Assembly: GCF_900105495.1 (NCBI RefSeq)
Contig: NZ_FNTF01000002.1
Span: 248,001-312,000 of the forward strand
DNA from: Pseudomonas frederiksbergensis
GTDB taxonomy: Bacteria > Pseudomonadota > Gammaproteobacteria > Pseudomonadales > Pseudomonadaceae
Length of the DNA stretch: 64,000 nucleotides
Direction: 5' to 3'
This document shows, piece by piece, positions 19,335 through 27,113 of the stretch; the first letter of the stretch is position 1, and the number at the start of each line of letters is the position of its first letter. The translations under genes were made by a program, and so were the position numbers. The notes below the pieces were generated by a model. That model ran no database searches. It was not told the origin of the DNA and saw nothing but the letters and a program-made list of their open reading frames with translations.

Positions 19335-20207
19335 ATGAGTCAGGAAACGCCGTACATCTTCGACGCCACGACTGCCGATTTCGAGCAGTCGGTGATCGAG
19401 AACTCTTTCCACAAACCGGTGCTGGTGGATTTCTGGGCCGAATGGTGTGCGCCGTGCAAGGCCTTGATGCCGATGCTGCAAACCATCGCCGAGAGCTATC
19501 AGGGCGAGTTGCTGCTGGCCAAGGTCAACTGCGACGTCGAGCCGGACATCGTTTCGCGCTTCGGCATTCGCAGCCTGCCGACGGTGGTGCTGTTCAAGGA
19601 CGGTCAGCCGGTGGACGGTTTTGCCGGTGCACAGCCGGAATCTGCCGTGCGCGCGATGCTCGAACCTCACGTGCAAATGCCACCGCCGACGGCTGCCGAT
19701 CCGTTTGAGCAAGCTCAGGCGCTGTTCGATGACAATCGCTTTGCCGATGCCGAATCCATCCTCAAAGTGCTGTTGGGCGAAGACAACACCAATGCCAAGG
19801 CGCTGATTCTCTACGCTCGCTGCCTCACCGAACGTGGCGAGTTGGGCGAAGCGCAAATCGTGCTCGACGCGGTCAAGACCGATGAACACAAGGCCGCGCT
19901 GGCCGGCGCCAAGGCGCAGATCCAGTTCCTCGGTCAGGCCAGGGATTTGCCGGATGCGGCAGACCTGAAAGCGCGTCTGGCGAAAAATCCGCAGGACGAT
20001 GAAGCGGTTTATCAGCTGGCAATCCAGCAACTGGCCCGCCAGCAATACGACGCGGCGCTGGATGGGTTGCTCAAGCTGTTCGTACGCAATCGCAGCTACA
20101 GCGAAGGCCTGCCGCACAAGACCTTGCTGCAGGTGTTCGAACTGCTGGGCAACGATCACCCGCTGGTGACCACGTACCGCCGCAAGTTGTTTGCCGCGTT
20201 GTATTAA
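19335..20207 (+). CDS. ybbN: thioredoxin-TPR protein YbbN/CnoX
   Basis: 290 residues. Residues 1-110 are a thioredoxin domain with an intact WCAPC site (Cys38, Cys41) and the cis-Pro segment SLPTVVLF. The rest is a TPR-like helical domain (FEQAQALFDDNRFADAESILKVLL and repeats). This is the layout of CnoX/YbbN, a chaperedoxin that holds unfolded proteins and passes them to GroEL and DnaK. E. coli CnoX lacks the redox pair, so the intact CxxC here implies real redox activity. Its stop codon overlaps that of the convergent gene by four bases. Confidence 0.9.
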   Translation: MSQETPYIFDATTADFEQSVIENSFHKPVLVDFWAEWCAPCKALMPMLQTIAESYQGELLLAKVNCDVEPDIVSRFGIRSLPTVVLFKDGQPVDGFAGAQPESAVRAMLEPHVQMPPPTAADPFEQAQALFDDNRFADAESILKVLLGEDNTNAKALILYARCLTERGELGEAQIVLDAVKTDEHKAALAGAKAQIQFLGQARDLPDAADLKARLAKNPQDDEAVYQLAIQQLARQQYDAALDGLLKLFVRNRSYSEGLPHKTLLQVFELLGNDHPLVTTYRRKLFAALY

Positions 20208-20554
20208 GTAGCTGGCTCTTGCCAGCTGTAGAGCGGCGTATCCCCGCCGCTCGTCACTTTCACATCAGCGCAATGACGCAAACGCACTAGCAAGCGCTTG
20301 CCCGACGCCGCACTGCCGGTCAGCCCTTCCAACTGTTCCAGCAAATCCGGCCCGCTCAATTGCCCGGCCTTGCGCAGCAAATCCTTGGCGATCTGCCACA
20401 GCGCCTCATCCTGATTGACCGGTTTTGCCGGCGCAGCACTGGCCTCCGGTTTCACCACCTGCAACTGCGCACCGAGCCGTGCCCAGTCGCCGTCATCCAT
20501 CTCCAGCGTCAAATCCACCGGCCAGTCGCCGATGCTTCCGCGTATTCGCAACAT
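20204..20554 (-). CDS. small conserved protein of unknown function
   Basis: 116 residues from MLRIRGSIGDW; AGGAG lies 8 bases before this ATG (20554), which makes the upstream in-frame ATGs unlikely. There is no signal or membrane segment. The N-terminus looks like a short beta sheet (LRIRGSIGDWPVDLTLEMDD), the middle is Ala/Pro-rich and the C-terminus helical, suggesting a small winged-helix-like end (LLRKAGQLSGPDLLEQLEGL). I do not recognise a family. It sits divergent from the zinc operon. The last codons form a gctggc...gccagc hairpin that may end transcription of both convergent genes. Confidence 0.65.
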   Translation of the reverse strand: MLRIRGSIGDWPVDLTLEMDDGDWARLGAQLQVVKPEASAAPAKPVNQDEALWQIAKDLLRKAGQLSGPDLLEQLEGLTGSAASGKRLLVRLRHCADVKVTSGGDTPLYSWQEPAT

Positions 20555-20639
20555 AAGTCTGCTCCTGCACATTTCTGACTTGCATGCTCCCATGGGACTT
20601 GTGCAACGCCAAGCAGACGGTCAAACTCTCGGCGCCTAC

Positions 20640-20657
20640 GTTATAAGATTACATAAC
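20640..20657 (+). promoter_or_regulatory. candidate Zur box of the zinc operon
   Basis: gttataagattacataac lies 33 bases before the ZrgA-like start. The first 13 bases match GTTATAWTATAAC at 11 positions, the core of the gammaproteobacterial Zur site, and the ends are inverted (GTTAT...ATAAC). The downstream genes encode His-rich and transport proteins, which fits zinc-dependent repression. Confidence 0.55.
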
Positions 20658-20690
20658 AAGTTCTTCATTTTACTTTTCGGAGACCCCACC

Positions 20691-21257
20691 ATGCGCCGTC
20701 TGCTTCTCGCTCTGCCGTTTGCCCTGTTGCCGCTGGCTGTCGCCCACGCCGTTGATGAACATGATCATGAGCACGGCAGCCTCGGCGCCCACGAACATGG
20801 TGTCGGTCGCCTGAACGCAGCGCTGGATGGACAAACCCTGGAGCTGGAACTGGAAAGCCCGGCGATGAACCTGGTGGGTTTCGAACACGCCGCCAGCACC
20901 GATGCCGACAAAGCCAAAGTCGCCGCCGTTCGTGCGCAGCTTGAGAAACCACTGGTGCTGTTCAACCTGCCGAAAGCCGCCGGTTGCGTGGTGGCAACCC
21001 ATGAACTGGAAAGCCCGCTGTTCGGTGACAAGCCGGATGCCGATGAAGAGGCCAAGGGCGAGCATCACCACGACCACAGCGAAATCCACGCTCATTATCA
21101 ATTCAGCTGCTCGGCACCTGGCGCACTGAAAACCCTGGACCTGGCGAATATCTTCAACACCTTCCCGGCGACCCAGAAAATTCAGGTACAACTGATCAGC
21201 CCGAGCGGGCAGCAAGGCGTAGAAGTGACGGCCAAGGCTGCCGCCCTGAAATTCTAA
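20691..21257 (+). CDS. zrgA: ZrgA-like periplasmic zinc-binding protein (DUF2796)
   Basis: 188 residues from MRRLLLALPF, the start that gives a clean signal peptide (ending AVAHA) and has a CGGAG site upstream. Two His-rich stretches are visible: DEHDHEHGSLGAHEHG at 22-37 and GEHHHDHSEIHAHYQ near 123-137, plus conserved Cys in AAGCVV and FSCSAPG. Family and neighbours match the Vibrio ZrgA group and PAO1 PA4063, which are tied to zinc uptake under limitation. It probably delivers zinc to the ABC system encoded next, 136 bases downstream beyond a REP element. Confidence 0.85.
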   Translation: MRRLLLALPFALLPLAVAHAVDEHDHEHGSLGAHEHGVGRLNAALDGQTLELELESPAMNLVGFEHAASTDADKAKVAAVRAQLEKPLVLFNLPKAAGCVVATHELESPLFGDKPDADEEAKGEHHHDHSEIHAHYQFSCSAPGALKTLDLANIFNTFPATQKIQVQLISPSGQQGVEVTAKAAALKF

Positions 21258-21274
21258 ATTCACCGCAGAACCAA

Positions 21275-21364
21275 TGTGGGAGCGGGCTTGCTCGCGAAAG
21301 CGGTGTCTCATGCAACATTGATGTCGACTGATACACCGCTTTCGCGAGCAAGCCCGCTCCCACA
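21275..21364. repeat. REP inverted pair, class GGGAGCGGGCTTGCTCGCG
   Basis: tgtgggagcgggcttgctcg and its reverse complement ending at 21364, with the extra inner pair gcgaaagcggtgt / acaccgctttcgc. It separates the zrgA-like gene from the ABC transporter genes of the same operon and could lower their expression or stabilise the upstream message. Confidence 0.85.
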
Positions 21365-21393
21365 GGGTTCACCACCAACCTGACCGGTTTCAC

Positions 21394-22104
21394 ATGACCC
21401 AAGCACTCATCGAACTGTCCGACCTGGGCTTCAGTTGGCCCGGTCATCCGCCGCTGCTGGATATCCCGGCGTTTCGCCTGGAGCCCGGCGAAACCCTGTT
21501 CCTCAAAGGTCCCAGCGGCAGCGGCAAGACCACCCTGCTCGGCCTGCTCGGCGGTGTGCAGAAGCCCAATCGCGGCAGCATCCGATTGCTGGGCCAGGAA
21601 CTGACCGAACTCTCGGCCGGCGCTCGCGACCGCTTTCGGGTCGATCACACCGGCTACATCTTCCAGCAGTTCAACTTGCTGCCGTTTCTCTCGGTGCGCG
21701 AGAACGTTGAGTTGCCTTGCCACTTCTCCAAACTGCGCGCCGAACGGGCGATCCAGCGCCACGGCAGCGTCGATCAGGCGGCGGCCACCCTCCTCGCCCA
21801 CTTGGGTTTGAAAGATGAAAGCATCCTCAGTCGTCGCGCCGATTCGCTGTCCATCGGCCAACAGCAACGGGTCGCTGCCGCGCGCGCGTTGATCGGTCAG
21901 CCTGAATTGGTGATCGCCGACGAACCGACCTCGGCCCTGGATTACGACGCCCGCGAGAATTTCCTTCGCTTGCTGTTCGCCGAATGCCGCGAAGCCGGGT
22001 CGAGCCTGCTGTTCGTCAGCCACGACCAAAGCCTGGCACCGCTGTTCGATCGCCACCTGTCGCTGGCCGATCTCAATCGCGCCGCCACCCCGTCCGAGGT
22101 CTGA
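21394..22104 (+). CDS. ABC transporter ATP-binding protein, LolD/MacB type
   Basis: 236 residues. Walker A GPSGSGKT at 39-46, signature LSIGQQQRVAAARAL near 151-165 and Walker B LVIADEPTSALD near 171-182 are all intact, with the switch His in LLFVSHD. The sequence belongs to the LolD/MacB class that works with FtsX-type permeases, as encoded one base downstream. Together with the His-rich protein upstream and the DUF3299 protein downstream this should form a zinc-linked transport system. The direction of transport is unknown: this ABC class usually moves substrates by mechanical coupling rather than by importing them. Confidence 0.9.
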   Translation: MTQALIELSDLGFSWPGHPPLLDIPAFRLEPGETLFLKGPSGSGKTTLLGLLGGVQKPNRGSIRLLGQELTELSAGARDRFRVDHTGYIFQQFNLLPFLSVRENVELPCHFSKLRAERAIQRHGSVDQAAATLLAHLGLKDESILSRRADSLSIGQQQRVAAARALIGQPELVIADEPTSALDYDARENFLRLLFAECREAGSSLLFVSHDQSLAPLFDRHLSLADLNRAATPSEV

Positions 22105-22105
22105 G

Positions 22106-23371
22106 ATGTATTTGTTTCGTCTAGCCATGGCCAGCCTGGCTAACCGCCGCTTCACCGCGATCCTCACCGCGTTCGCCATCGCCCTGTCGGTCTGCCTGCT
22201 GCTGGCGGTGGAGCGGGTGCGCACCGAAGCCAAGGCCAGTTTCGCCAGCACCATCAGCGGTACCGACCTGATTGTCGGCGCCCGTTCCGGCTCGGTGAAC
22301 CTGTTGCTGTACTCGGTGTTCCGCATCGGCAACGCCACCAACAACATCCGCTGGGACAGCTTCGAACACTTCGCCAACAACCCGAAAGTGAAGTGGGCGA
22401 TCCCGATGTCCCTCGGCGACTCCCATCGCGGTTATCGCGTGATGGGCACCACCGAGGCGTACTTCGAGCATTACCAATACGGTCATCGGCAACACCTGCA
22501 ACTGGCCGACGGCCGCGCTTTCGCCACCGACCCGTTCGAAGTGGTGCTCGGCGCCGAAGTGGCCGATGCGCTGCACTACAAGCTCGGCGACAAACTGGTG
22601 CTGGCCCATGGCGTGGCAGTGATCAGCCTGGTCAAGCACGATGACAAGCCGTTCACCGTGGTCGGCATTCTCAAACGCACCGGCACACCGGTGGACCGCA
22701 CGCTGCACATCAGCCTCGGCGGCATGGAAGCGATTCACGTCGACTGGCACAACGGCGTGCCGGCGCGCGGTAATGGCCGGATCAGTGCCGATCAGGCGCG
22801 CAACATGGACCTGACGCCGCAAGCGATCACCGCGTTCATGCTCGGCCTCAACAGCAAGATTTCGACCTTCGCACTGCAGCGTGAGATCAACGAATTCCGC
22901 GGTGAACCGATGCTGGCGATCCTGCCGGGCGTGGCGTTGCAAGAACTGTGGAGTTTGATGAGCACGGCGGAAAAAGCCTTGTTCGTGGTCTCGCTGTTCG
23001 TGGTGCTGACCGGGTTGATCGGCATGCTCACGGCGATCCTCACCAGCCTCAACGAACGCCGTCGGGAGATGGCGATTCTGCGATCGGTGGGTGCCCGGCC
23101 GTGGCACATCGCGACGTTGCTGGTGCTGGAGGCGTTTGCCTTGGCACTGTCCGGCGTGATTGCCGGTGTAGCGCTGCTGTATGTGGGCATCGCCTTGGCC
23201 CAAGGTTACGTGCAAGCCAATTACGGTTTGTATTTGCCGCTGGCCTGGCCGAGCGAATATGAATGGACGCTGCTCGGTGGCATCCTGAGCGCCGCATTGC
23301 TGATGGGCAGCGTGCCAGCCTGGCGCGCGTATCGCCAATCCTTGGCCGATGGCCTGTCGATCCGTTTATGA
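22106..23371 (+). CDS. ABC transporter permease, FtsX/MacB type
   Basis: 421 residues. One membrane helix near the N-terminus (RRFTAILTAFAIALSVCLLLAV), a large periplasmic MacB-type core domain (about residues 45-260), then three helices in the FtsX domain: LFVVSLFVVLTGLIGMLTAILT, the conserved RRREMAILRSVGARPWHIATLLVLEAF and a final pair. It starts one base after the ATPase stop, so translation is coupled. The domain layout matches the PA4065 protein of the PAO1 zinc-responsive operon as I recall it. Confidence 0.9.
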   Translation: MYLFRLAMASLANRRFTAILTAFAIALSVCLLLAVERVRTEAKASFASTISGTDLIVGARSGSVNLLLYSVFRIGNATNNIRWDSFEHFANNPKVKWAIPMSLGDSHRGYRVMGTTEAYFEHYQYGHRQHLQLADGRAFATDPFEVVLGAEVADALHYKLGDKLVLAHGVAVISLVKHDDKPFTVVGILKRTGTPVDRTLHISLGGMEAIHVDWHNGVPARGNGRISADQARNMDLTPQAITAFMLGLNSKISTFALQREINEFRGEPMLAILPGVALQELWSLMSTAEKALFVVSLFVVLTGLIGMLTAILTSLNERRREMAILRSVGARPWHIATLLVLEAFALALSGVIAGVALLYVGIALAQGYVQANYGLYLPLAWPSEYEWTLLGGILSAALLMGSVPAWRAYRQSLADGLSIRL

Positions 23372-23382
23372 GGACGTTGAAC

Positions 23383-23901
23383 ATGCCCCGCGTTGTGCTT
23401 GCGTTGTTGATGCTGGTCGCTTTGCCCCTGTGGGCGGCCGAGCCGAAAGACTTGACCTGGTCGGAAATGATCCCGCCGGACGCCGCACCGGAAGTGCCGA
23501 ACATGACGCCGCTGCACGACCTGTCGCAGATGGGCAACGCGTTGGCCGCCGAATCGGCGCCAGCAGCCAAGCAGGACATGCCCAATGCGCCGGTGGTGAA
23601 AAACCTCGACGGTCAGAACATTCGACTGCCGGGGTACATCGTGCCGCTGGAGGTGAGTGAAGAAGGTCGCACCACGGAGTTTCTGCTGGTGCCTTATTTC
23701 GGCGCCTGCATCCACGTGCCGCCACCGCCGTCGAATCAGATCGTGCATGTCAAAAGCGAAGTCGGCGTGAAGCTGGATGAGCTGTATCAGCCGTACTGGA
23801 TCGAAGGTGCGTTGCAGGTGAAAGCATCCACTAGCGAGTTGGCGGATGCCGGGTATCAGATGGAGGCTGACAAGATCTATGCGTATGAATTGCCGCAGTG
23901 A
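23383..23901 (+). CDS. DUF3299 periplasmic protein
   Basis: 172 residues from the ATG at 23383, preceded by GAGGA at suitable distance; an in-frame ATG at 23368 overlaps the permease stop as ATGA and is the alternative. Signal peptide MPRVVLALLMLVALPLWA. The body holds LTWSEMIPP, the DUF3299 core VKNLDGQNIRLPGYIVPLE and FLLVPYFGACIHVPPPPSNQIVHV, with a conserved Cys-x-His near 112-114 that could bind metal. Last gene of the zinc operon. Its function is unknown; a periplasmic partner of the ABC transporter is likely. Confidence 0.85.
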   Translation: MPRVVLALLMLVALPLWAAEPKDLTWSEMIPPDAAPEVPNMTPLHDLSQMGNALAAESAPAAKQDMPNAPVVKNLDGQNIRLPGYIVPLEVSEEGRTTEFLLVPYFGACIHVPPPPSNQIVHVKSEVGVKLDELYQPYWIEGALQVKASTSELADAGYQMEADKIYAYELPQ

Positions 23902-23931
23902 CCGGCAGTTATGCGGTGTTTGATAGATAGC

Positions 23932-24008
23932 CTTCGCGAGCAAGCCCGCTCCCACATTGGATCTGTGCATCAACACAAATCCCTGTGGGAGCGAGCCTGC
24001 TCGCGATG
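23932..24008. repeat. REP inverted pair, arms in outward orientation
   Basis: Here the arm cttcgcgagcaagcccgctc comes first and ctgtgggagcgagcctgctc second, the opposite order to the elements at 7784, 11889 and 21275. It lies just downstream of the zinc operon. Confidence 0.8.
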
Positions 24009-24052
24009 AGGTCATCAAAGGTTCCACAAAAATCAGGGCCATCACTGTTTCA

Positions 24053-24066
24053 TTGAGCTGAGTCAA
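24053..24066 (+). promoter_or_regulatory. candidate Anr/Dnr (FNR-type) box upstream of oprG
   Basis: ttgagctgagtcaa keeps both TTGA...TCAA halves with the right six-base spacing. A TACCAT -10 candidate follows at 24089-24094, which would place transcription start near 24101 and the box centre at about -41.5, the class II activator position. oprG of P. aeruginosa is known to respond to anaerobiosis through Anr. Confidence 0.6.
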
Positions 24067-24132
24067 AAGACCGTATCAGACGCCTCCGTACCATTGGACA
24101 TCAAACATTTTTAACGTCCTTTGGAGCCCTCC

Positions 24133-24831
24133 ATGCACAAGTCCTTGCTCAGCGCTTCGCTGTTTGCCCTCGCGCTCGCAGCACCGTTAGCCTACGCCCA
24201 CGAAGCCGGCGATATCATCCTTCGTGCCGGTGCAATCACCGTCAACCCGGAAGCCGACAGCTCCAGCGTCAAGGTTGATCAAGGTCCGCTGAAGGGTGCC
24301 GATCTGGGTGGCAAGGCCACTATGAGCAGCGACACGCAACTGGGTCTGAACTTCGCTTACATGCTCAACAGCCACTGGGGGATCGAGCTGCTGGCGGCCT
24401 CGCCGTTCGAGCATGACGTGAAGCTCAAAGGCACCGCCCTGGGCGCAGCCAATGGCAAACTCGGTTCGCTGAAACACCTGCCACCGACGCTGAGCGTCGT
24501 GTACTACCCACTGGACTCGAAGTCCGCGTTCCAGCCGTATGTCGGTGCCGGTATCAACTACACCTGGATCTACGACGAGCACGTTAGCAGCGAAGCCAGC
24601 GCCAACGGTTTCAGCAATTTCAAGGCGGATAACTCCTGGGGCATGGCGTTTCAGGTCGGTGCCGACTACATGCTGACCGACACCATCATGATCAACGCCC
24701 AGGTGCGCTACATCGACATCGACACCACCGCGACCGTAGAAAACAACGCAGTGGCCCAAGGCACTCGCGCCAAGGTCGATGTGGACGTAGACCCGTTCAT
24801 CTACATGGTTGGCCTGGGTTACAAGTTCTAA
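24133..24831 (+). CDS. oprG: outer membrane protein OprG (OmpW family)
   Basis: 232 residues from MHKSLLSASL, with GGAG 9 bases upstream; signal peptide ends APLAYA. The mature protein follows the OmpW eight-strand pattern: GDIILRAGAITVNPEADSS, LGLNFAYMLNSHWGIELLAA, LPPTLSVVYYPL, FQPYVGAGINYTWIY and a C-terminal aromatic strand DPFIYMVGLGYKF. OprG forms a narrow barrel for small hydrophobic molecules or amino acids. The upstream Anr-type site and the downstream terminator make it a single-gene unit. Confidence 0.95.
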   Translation: MHKSLLSASLFALALAAPLAYAHEAGDIILRAGAITVNPEADSSSVKVDQGPLKGADLGGKATMSSDTQLGLNFAYMLNSHWGIELLAASPFEHDVKLKGTALGAANGKLGSLKHLPPTLSVVYYPLDSKSAFQPYVGAGINYTWIYDEHVSSEASANGFSNFKADNSWGMAFQVGADYMLTDTIMINAQVRYIDIDTTATVENNAVAQGTRAKVDVDVDPFIYMVGLGYKF

Positions 24832-24846
24832 ACCCGCCACACAAAA

Positions 24847-24875
24847 AAAAGGCGCCTTCGAAAGGCGCCTTTTTT
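24847..24875 (+). terminator. intrinsic terminator after oprG
   Basis: aaggcgcctt and aaggcgcctt around a short cg loop, flanked by A and T runs, so it can work in both directions. It begins 15 bases after the oprG stop. Confidence 0.9.
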
Positions 24876-24982
24876 GATCGTTCCCACGCTCTGCGTGGGA
24901 ATGCCTCAATGGACGCTCTGCGTCCGCTCTTGGGACGCGGAGCGTCCCGGGCTGCATTCCCACGCGGAGCGTGGGAACGATC
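24876..24982. repeat. REP element, class GATCGTTCCCACGC, long form
   Basis: Same nested arms as at 9818-9927: outer gatcgttcccacgctctg with its complement, inner gacgctctgcgtcc and ggacgcggagcgtcc. It runs from the oprG terminator to the epimerase stop codon. Confidence 0.85.
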
Positions 24983-25911
24983 TATCGTCCCAACAACCGC
25001 GCCAGGCCGACATGCATCGGTGTCTGCTCAGGGCAGGTAAAGCGCTCCAGCAAACGCTGATTGTTCGCTCGCGAGTGGCGGATGTCACCGGAGCGCGCCG
25101 GGCCATAGCTCACCGGCGGCAATGGACCGACCACCGTTTCAAGGGCTTCAAGCATTTGCTTGAGGGTCGTGGCCTGGTTCCAGCCGACATTGACCGCACC
25201 GACTTCGACCTGCGGTTTCTCGATGGCTTGCACCAGCAAGTCGACCAGGTCTTCGACGTAGACGAAATCGCGAGTCTGCTCACCGTCACCGAACACCGTG
25301 ATCGGCAGGCCCTTCTGCGCGCGTTCGCTGAAAATGCTGATCACCCCGGAATACGGCGAGGACGGATCCTGGCGCGGGCCGAAGATGTTGAAGAAGCGGA
25401 AAATCACCGGCTCCAAAGCATGCTGGCGACGGTAAAAATCGAAGTAATGCTCGCTCGACAATTTGTCCGACGCGTAGGGCGTCAACGGTGCCTTGGGCGT
25501 GTCTTCGTCAATCGACTCGCCTTCGCCATTGTTGCCATAGACCGCTGCGCTGGACGCATACAGCACTCGCTTGACGCCGGCCTGGCGCATGGCTTCACAG
25601 ACATTCAGCGAGCCAATGAAGTTGCTCTGGTGAGTCTTCACCGGGTCATCCACCGACGCCTGCACCGACGCCACCGCAGCCAGGTGCGCCACCGCGCTGC
25701 AACCGACCATCGCCCGCGCGACCAGCGCAGCATCGGCGACATCGCCCACGATCAGTTCGACGCCTGGATTGTCCAGCGGCAAGTTGCTGCGTTTGCCGGT
25801 AGAGAGGTCATCGAGAATGCGCACCGAATGGCCCTTGGCGAGTAAGGCATCGGTGAGGTGCGAACCGATGAAACCGGCGCCGCCGGTGATTAAAACAGGG
25901 CCGTCAGCCAT
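24982..25911 (-). CDS. NAD-dependent sugar-nucleotide epimerase/dehydratase
   Basis: 309 residues from MADGPVLITGG; open frame upstream belongs to the preceding gene. The Rossmann motif GGAGFIGSHL, the SDR catalytic set (SSAAVYG, PYASDK with Tyr and Lys) and FFNIFGPRQDPSSPYSGVI are intact, all typical of UDP-glucose 4-epimerase-like extended SDRs. The substrate cannot be told from sequence; UDP-sugars for surface polysaccharide are likely. Its start overlaps the end of the reductase-like gene by eight bases, so the two probably work together. Confidence 0.88.
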   Translation of the reverse strand: MADGPVLITGGAGFIGSHLTDALLAKGHSVRILDDLSTGKRSNLPLDNPGVELIVGDVADAALVARAMVGCSAVAHLAAVASVQASVDDPVKTHQSNFIGSLNVCEAMRQAGVKRVLYASSAAVYGNNGEGESIDEDTPKAPLTPYASDKLSSEHYFDFYRRQHALEPVIFRFFNIFGPRQDPSSPYSGVISIFSERAQKGLPITVFGDGEQTRDFVYVEDLVDLLVQAIEKPQVEVGAVNVGWNQATTLKQMLEALETVVGPLPPVSYGPARSGDIRHSRANNQRLLERFTCPEQTPMHVGLARLLGR

Positions 25912-26788
25912 GGCGATAAAACCTATCCAGTAAGCCCGGGAGTGCCGCACGCCAGGCGCGGGGCTTGATCCCGAAAGTGTGCAGAATTTTCTTGCAGGCC
26001 AGCACCGCGTGTTGCGGCTCTTCGGCGGCGTCGGGCCGAGCGGCGTGAGCCTGGGCGGTCGGCGCTTCGATGGCCAGCGGATGCAGGGCGCGGGCTTCGG
26101 AGAGGATCGCCTGCCCAAGTGCCAGCGGCGTGGTCGCCTCATGCCCGGCGTAATGGTAGGTGCCCCACAGCGGCGCCGAGCAATCGAGTTGCTTGAGGAC
26201 CGAGATGATCACCCGGGCGGCGTCGTCGACCGGCGTCGGATTGCCCCGGCGGTCGTCGGCCATCAGCAATTCTTCCGGCAGTTCGGCGCGGCCGAGGAAA
26301 CGTCCGAGGGTGCCGTCGGGGCTGTCATCCAGCAACCAGCCGAATCGCAGCAACACGTGTTGCGGGCAGGTGGCGCGAACGCTTTGCTCGATCCGCCACA
26401 AGGCTTGACCGCGCAGGCCCAAGGGCACCGGTTCGTCTTTTTCGCTGTAGGCCGTCGCCCGGGAACCATCGAACACCCGATAGCTCGATGGTTGCAGCAG
26501 CACGATGTTGTGATGCTGGCACAGTTCGGCCAGACGCTCGATCGCCCGTTCCTGCCCGGCCAGACGCTGTTCGCTGACCGTCTCCGCCTGAAACCAGTCG
26601 AAGTAATAGGCGAGGTTGATCAACGCGTCTGGACGGGTGTCGTCGAGCAGCTGCGTCAGGCTCGCGGCATCCCAGCCGTCTTGCGGTGGGCGGGGGGCGA
26701 GGAAGCCGATGTCTTCCTCCGCACCGAGGCGAATCAGCGCCTGCCCAAGGGCATTTCCGCCGCCCAGTAACATAAGGCGCATTCGCAT
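25904..26788 (-). CDS. RmlD-like extended SDR protein lacking the catalytic Tyr and Lys
   Basis: 294 residues with the overall pattern of dTDP-4-dehydrorhamnose reductase: an N-terminal Gly-rich turn (LLGGGNALGQAL), DALINLAYY, SSYRVFDG in place of the usual STDYVFDG, and LLRFGWLLDD. At the position of the catalytic YGxSK the sequence reads LGLRG (residues 123-127), so both Tyr and Lys are gone. It may bind a nucleotide sugar or NAD(P) without reducing it, perhaps steering the epimerase it overlaps. A gene of this kind precedes the epimerase in PAO1 as I recall. The first ATG is used; MRLMLLGG two codons in is also possible. Confidence 0.78.
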   Translation of the reverse strand: MRMRLMLLGGGNALGQALIRLGAEEDIGFLAPRPPQDGWDAASLTQLLDDTRPDALINLAYYFDWFQAETVSEQRLAGQERAIERLAELCQHHNIVLLQPSSYRVFDGSRATAYSEKDEPVPLGLRGQALWRIEQSVRATCPQHVLLRFGWLLDDSPDGTLGRFLGRAELPEELLMADDRRGNPTPVDDAARVIISVLKQLDCSAPLWGTYHYAGHEATTPLALGQAILSEARALHPLAIEAPTAQAHAARPDAAEEPQHAVLACKKILHTFGIKPRAWRAALPGLLDRFYRHG

Positions 26789-26949
26789 AGAGTCAGCAGG
26801 CCCAGTCTGATTGAAACAATGGCTTTATCGACACCGCTCGCGGGCGATGCCGTCGATAGTTGCCGGAATCGTTGCATTTTGCGGGTTTAGTGCGCAACCG
26901 TCATCCGTAAAGTGTAGATCCTGGGGATTTGTGGCGCTGCTACTGGCCT

Positions 26950-27042
26950 CATCGCGGGCAAGCCCGCTCCCACAGTGTTCTCTGTTGTCCACAAATTTTG
27001 TATTCACAGAAGATCCCTGTGGGAGCGGGCTTGCCCGCGATG
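26950..27042. repeat. REP inverted pair, outward orientation
   Basis: catcgcgggcaagcccgctc and ctgtgggagcgggcttgccc flank about 45 bases. It fills the middle of the 325-base gap before lhr. The rest of that gap shows nothing further, although the frame into lhr stays open through it. Confidence 0.85.
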
Positions 27043-27113
27043 GGGCCCTGAAGACCTGCGAAGGTTTTGAGCGGTACTTGCATCTTCAGCCCCCCGCCCG
27101 CATTAATTGCTCT

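Noticed and set aside
24874..25845. Plus-strand frame opposite the epimerase
   Set aside because: It begins inside a REP element and has no ribosome-binding site or family resemblance; the epimerase on the minus strand accounts for the codon pattern.
26811..27113. Possible 101-residue N-terminal extension of Lhr
   Set aside because: The frame is open, but it crosses a REP element and the family starts where [10 protein letters not shown] begins.
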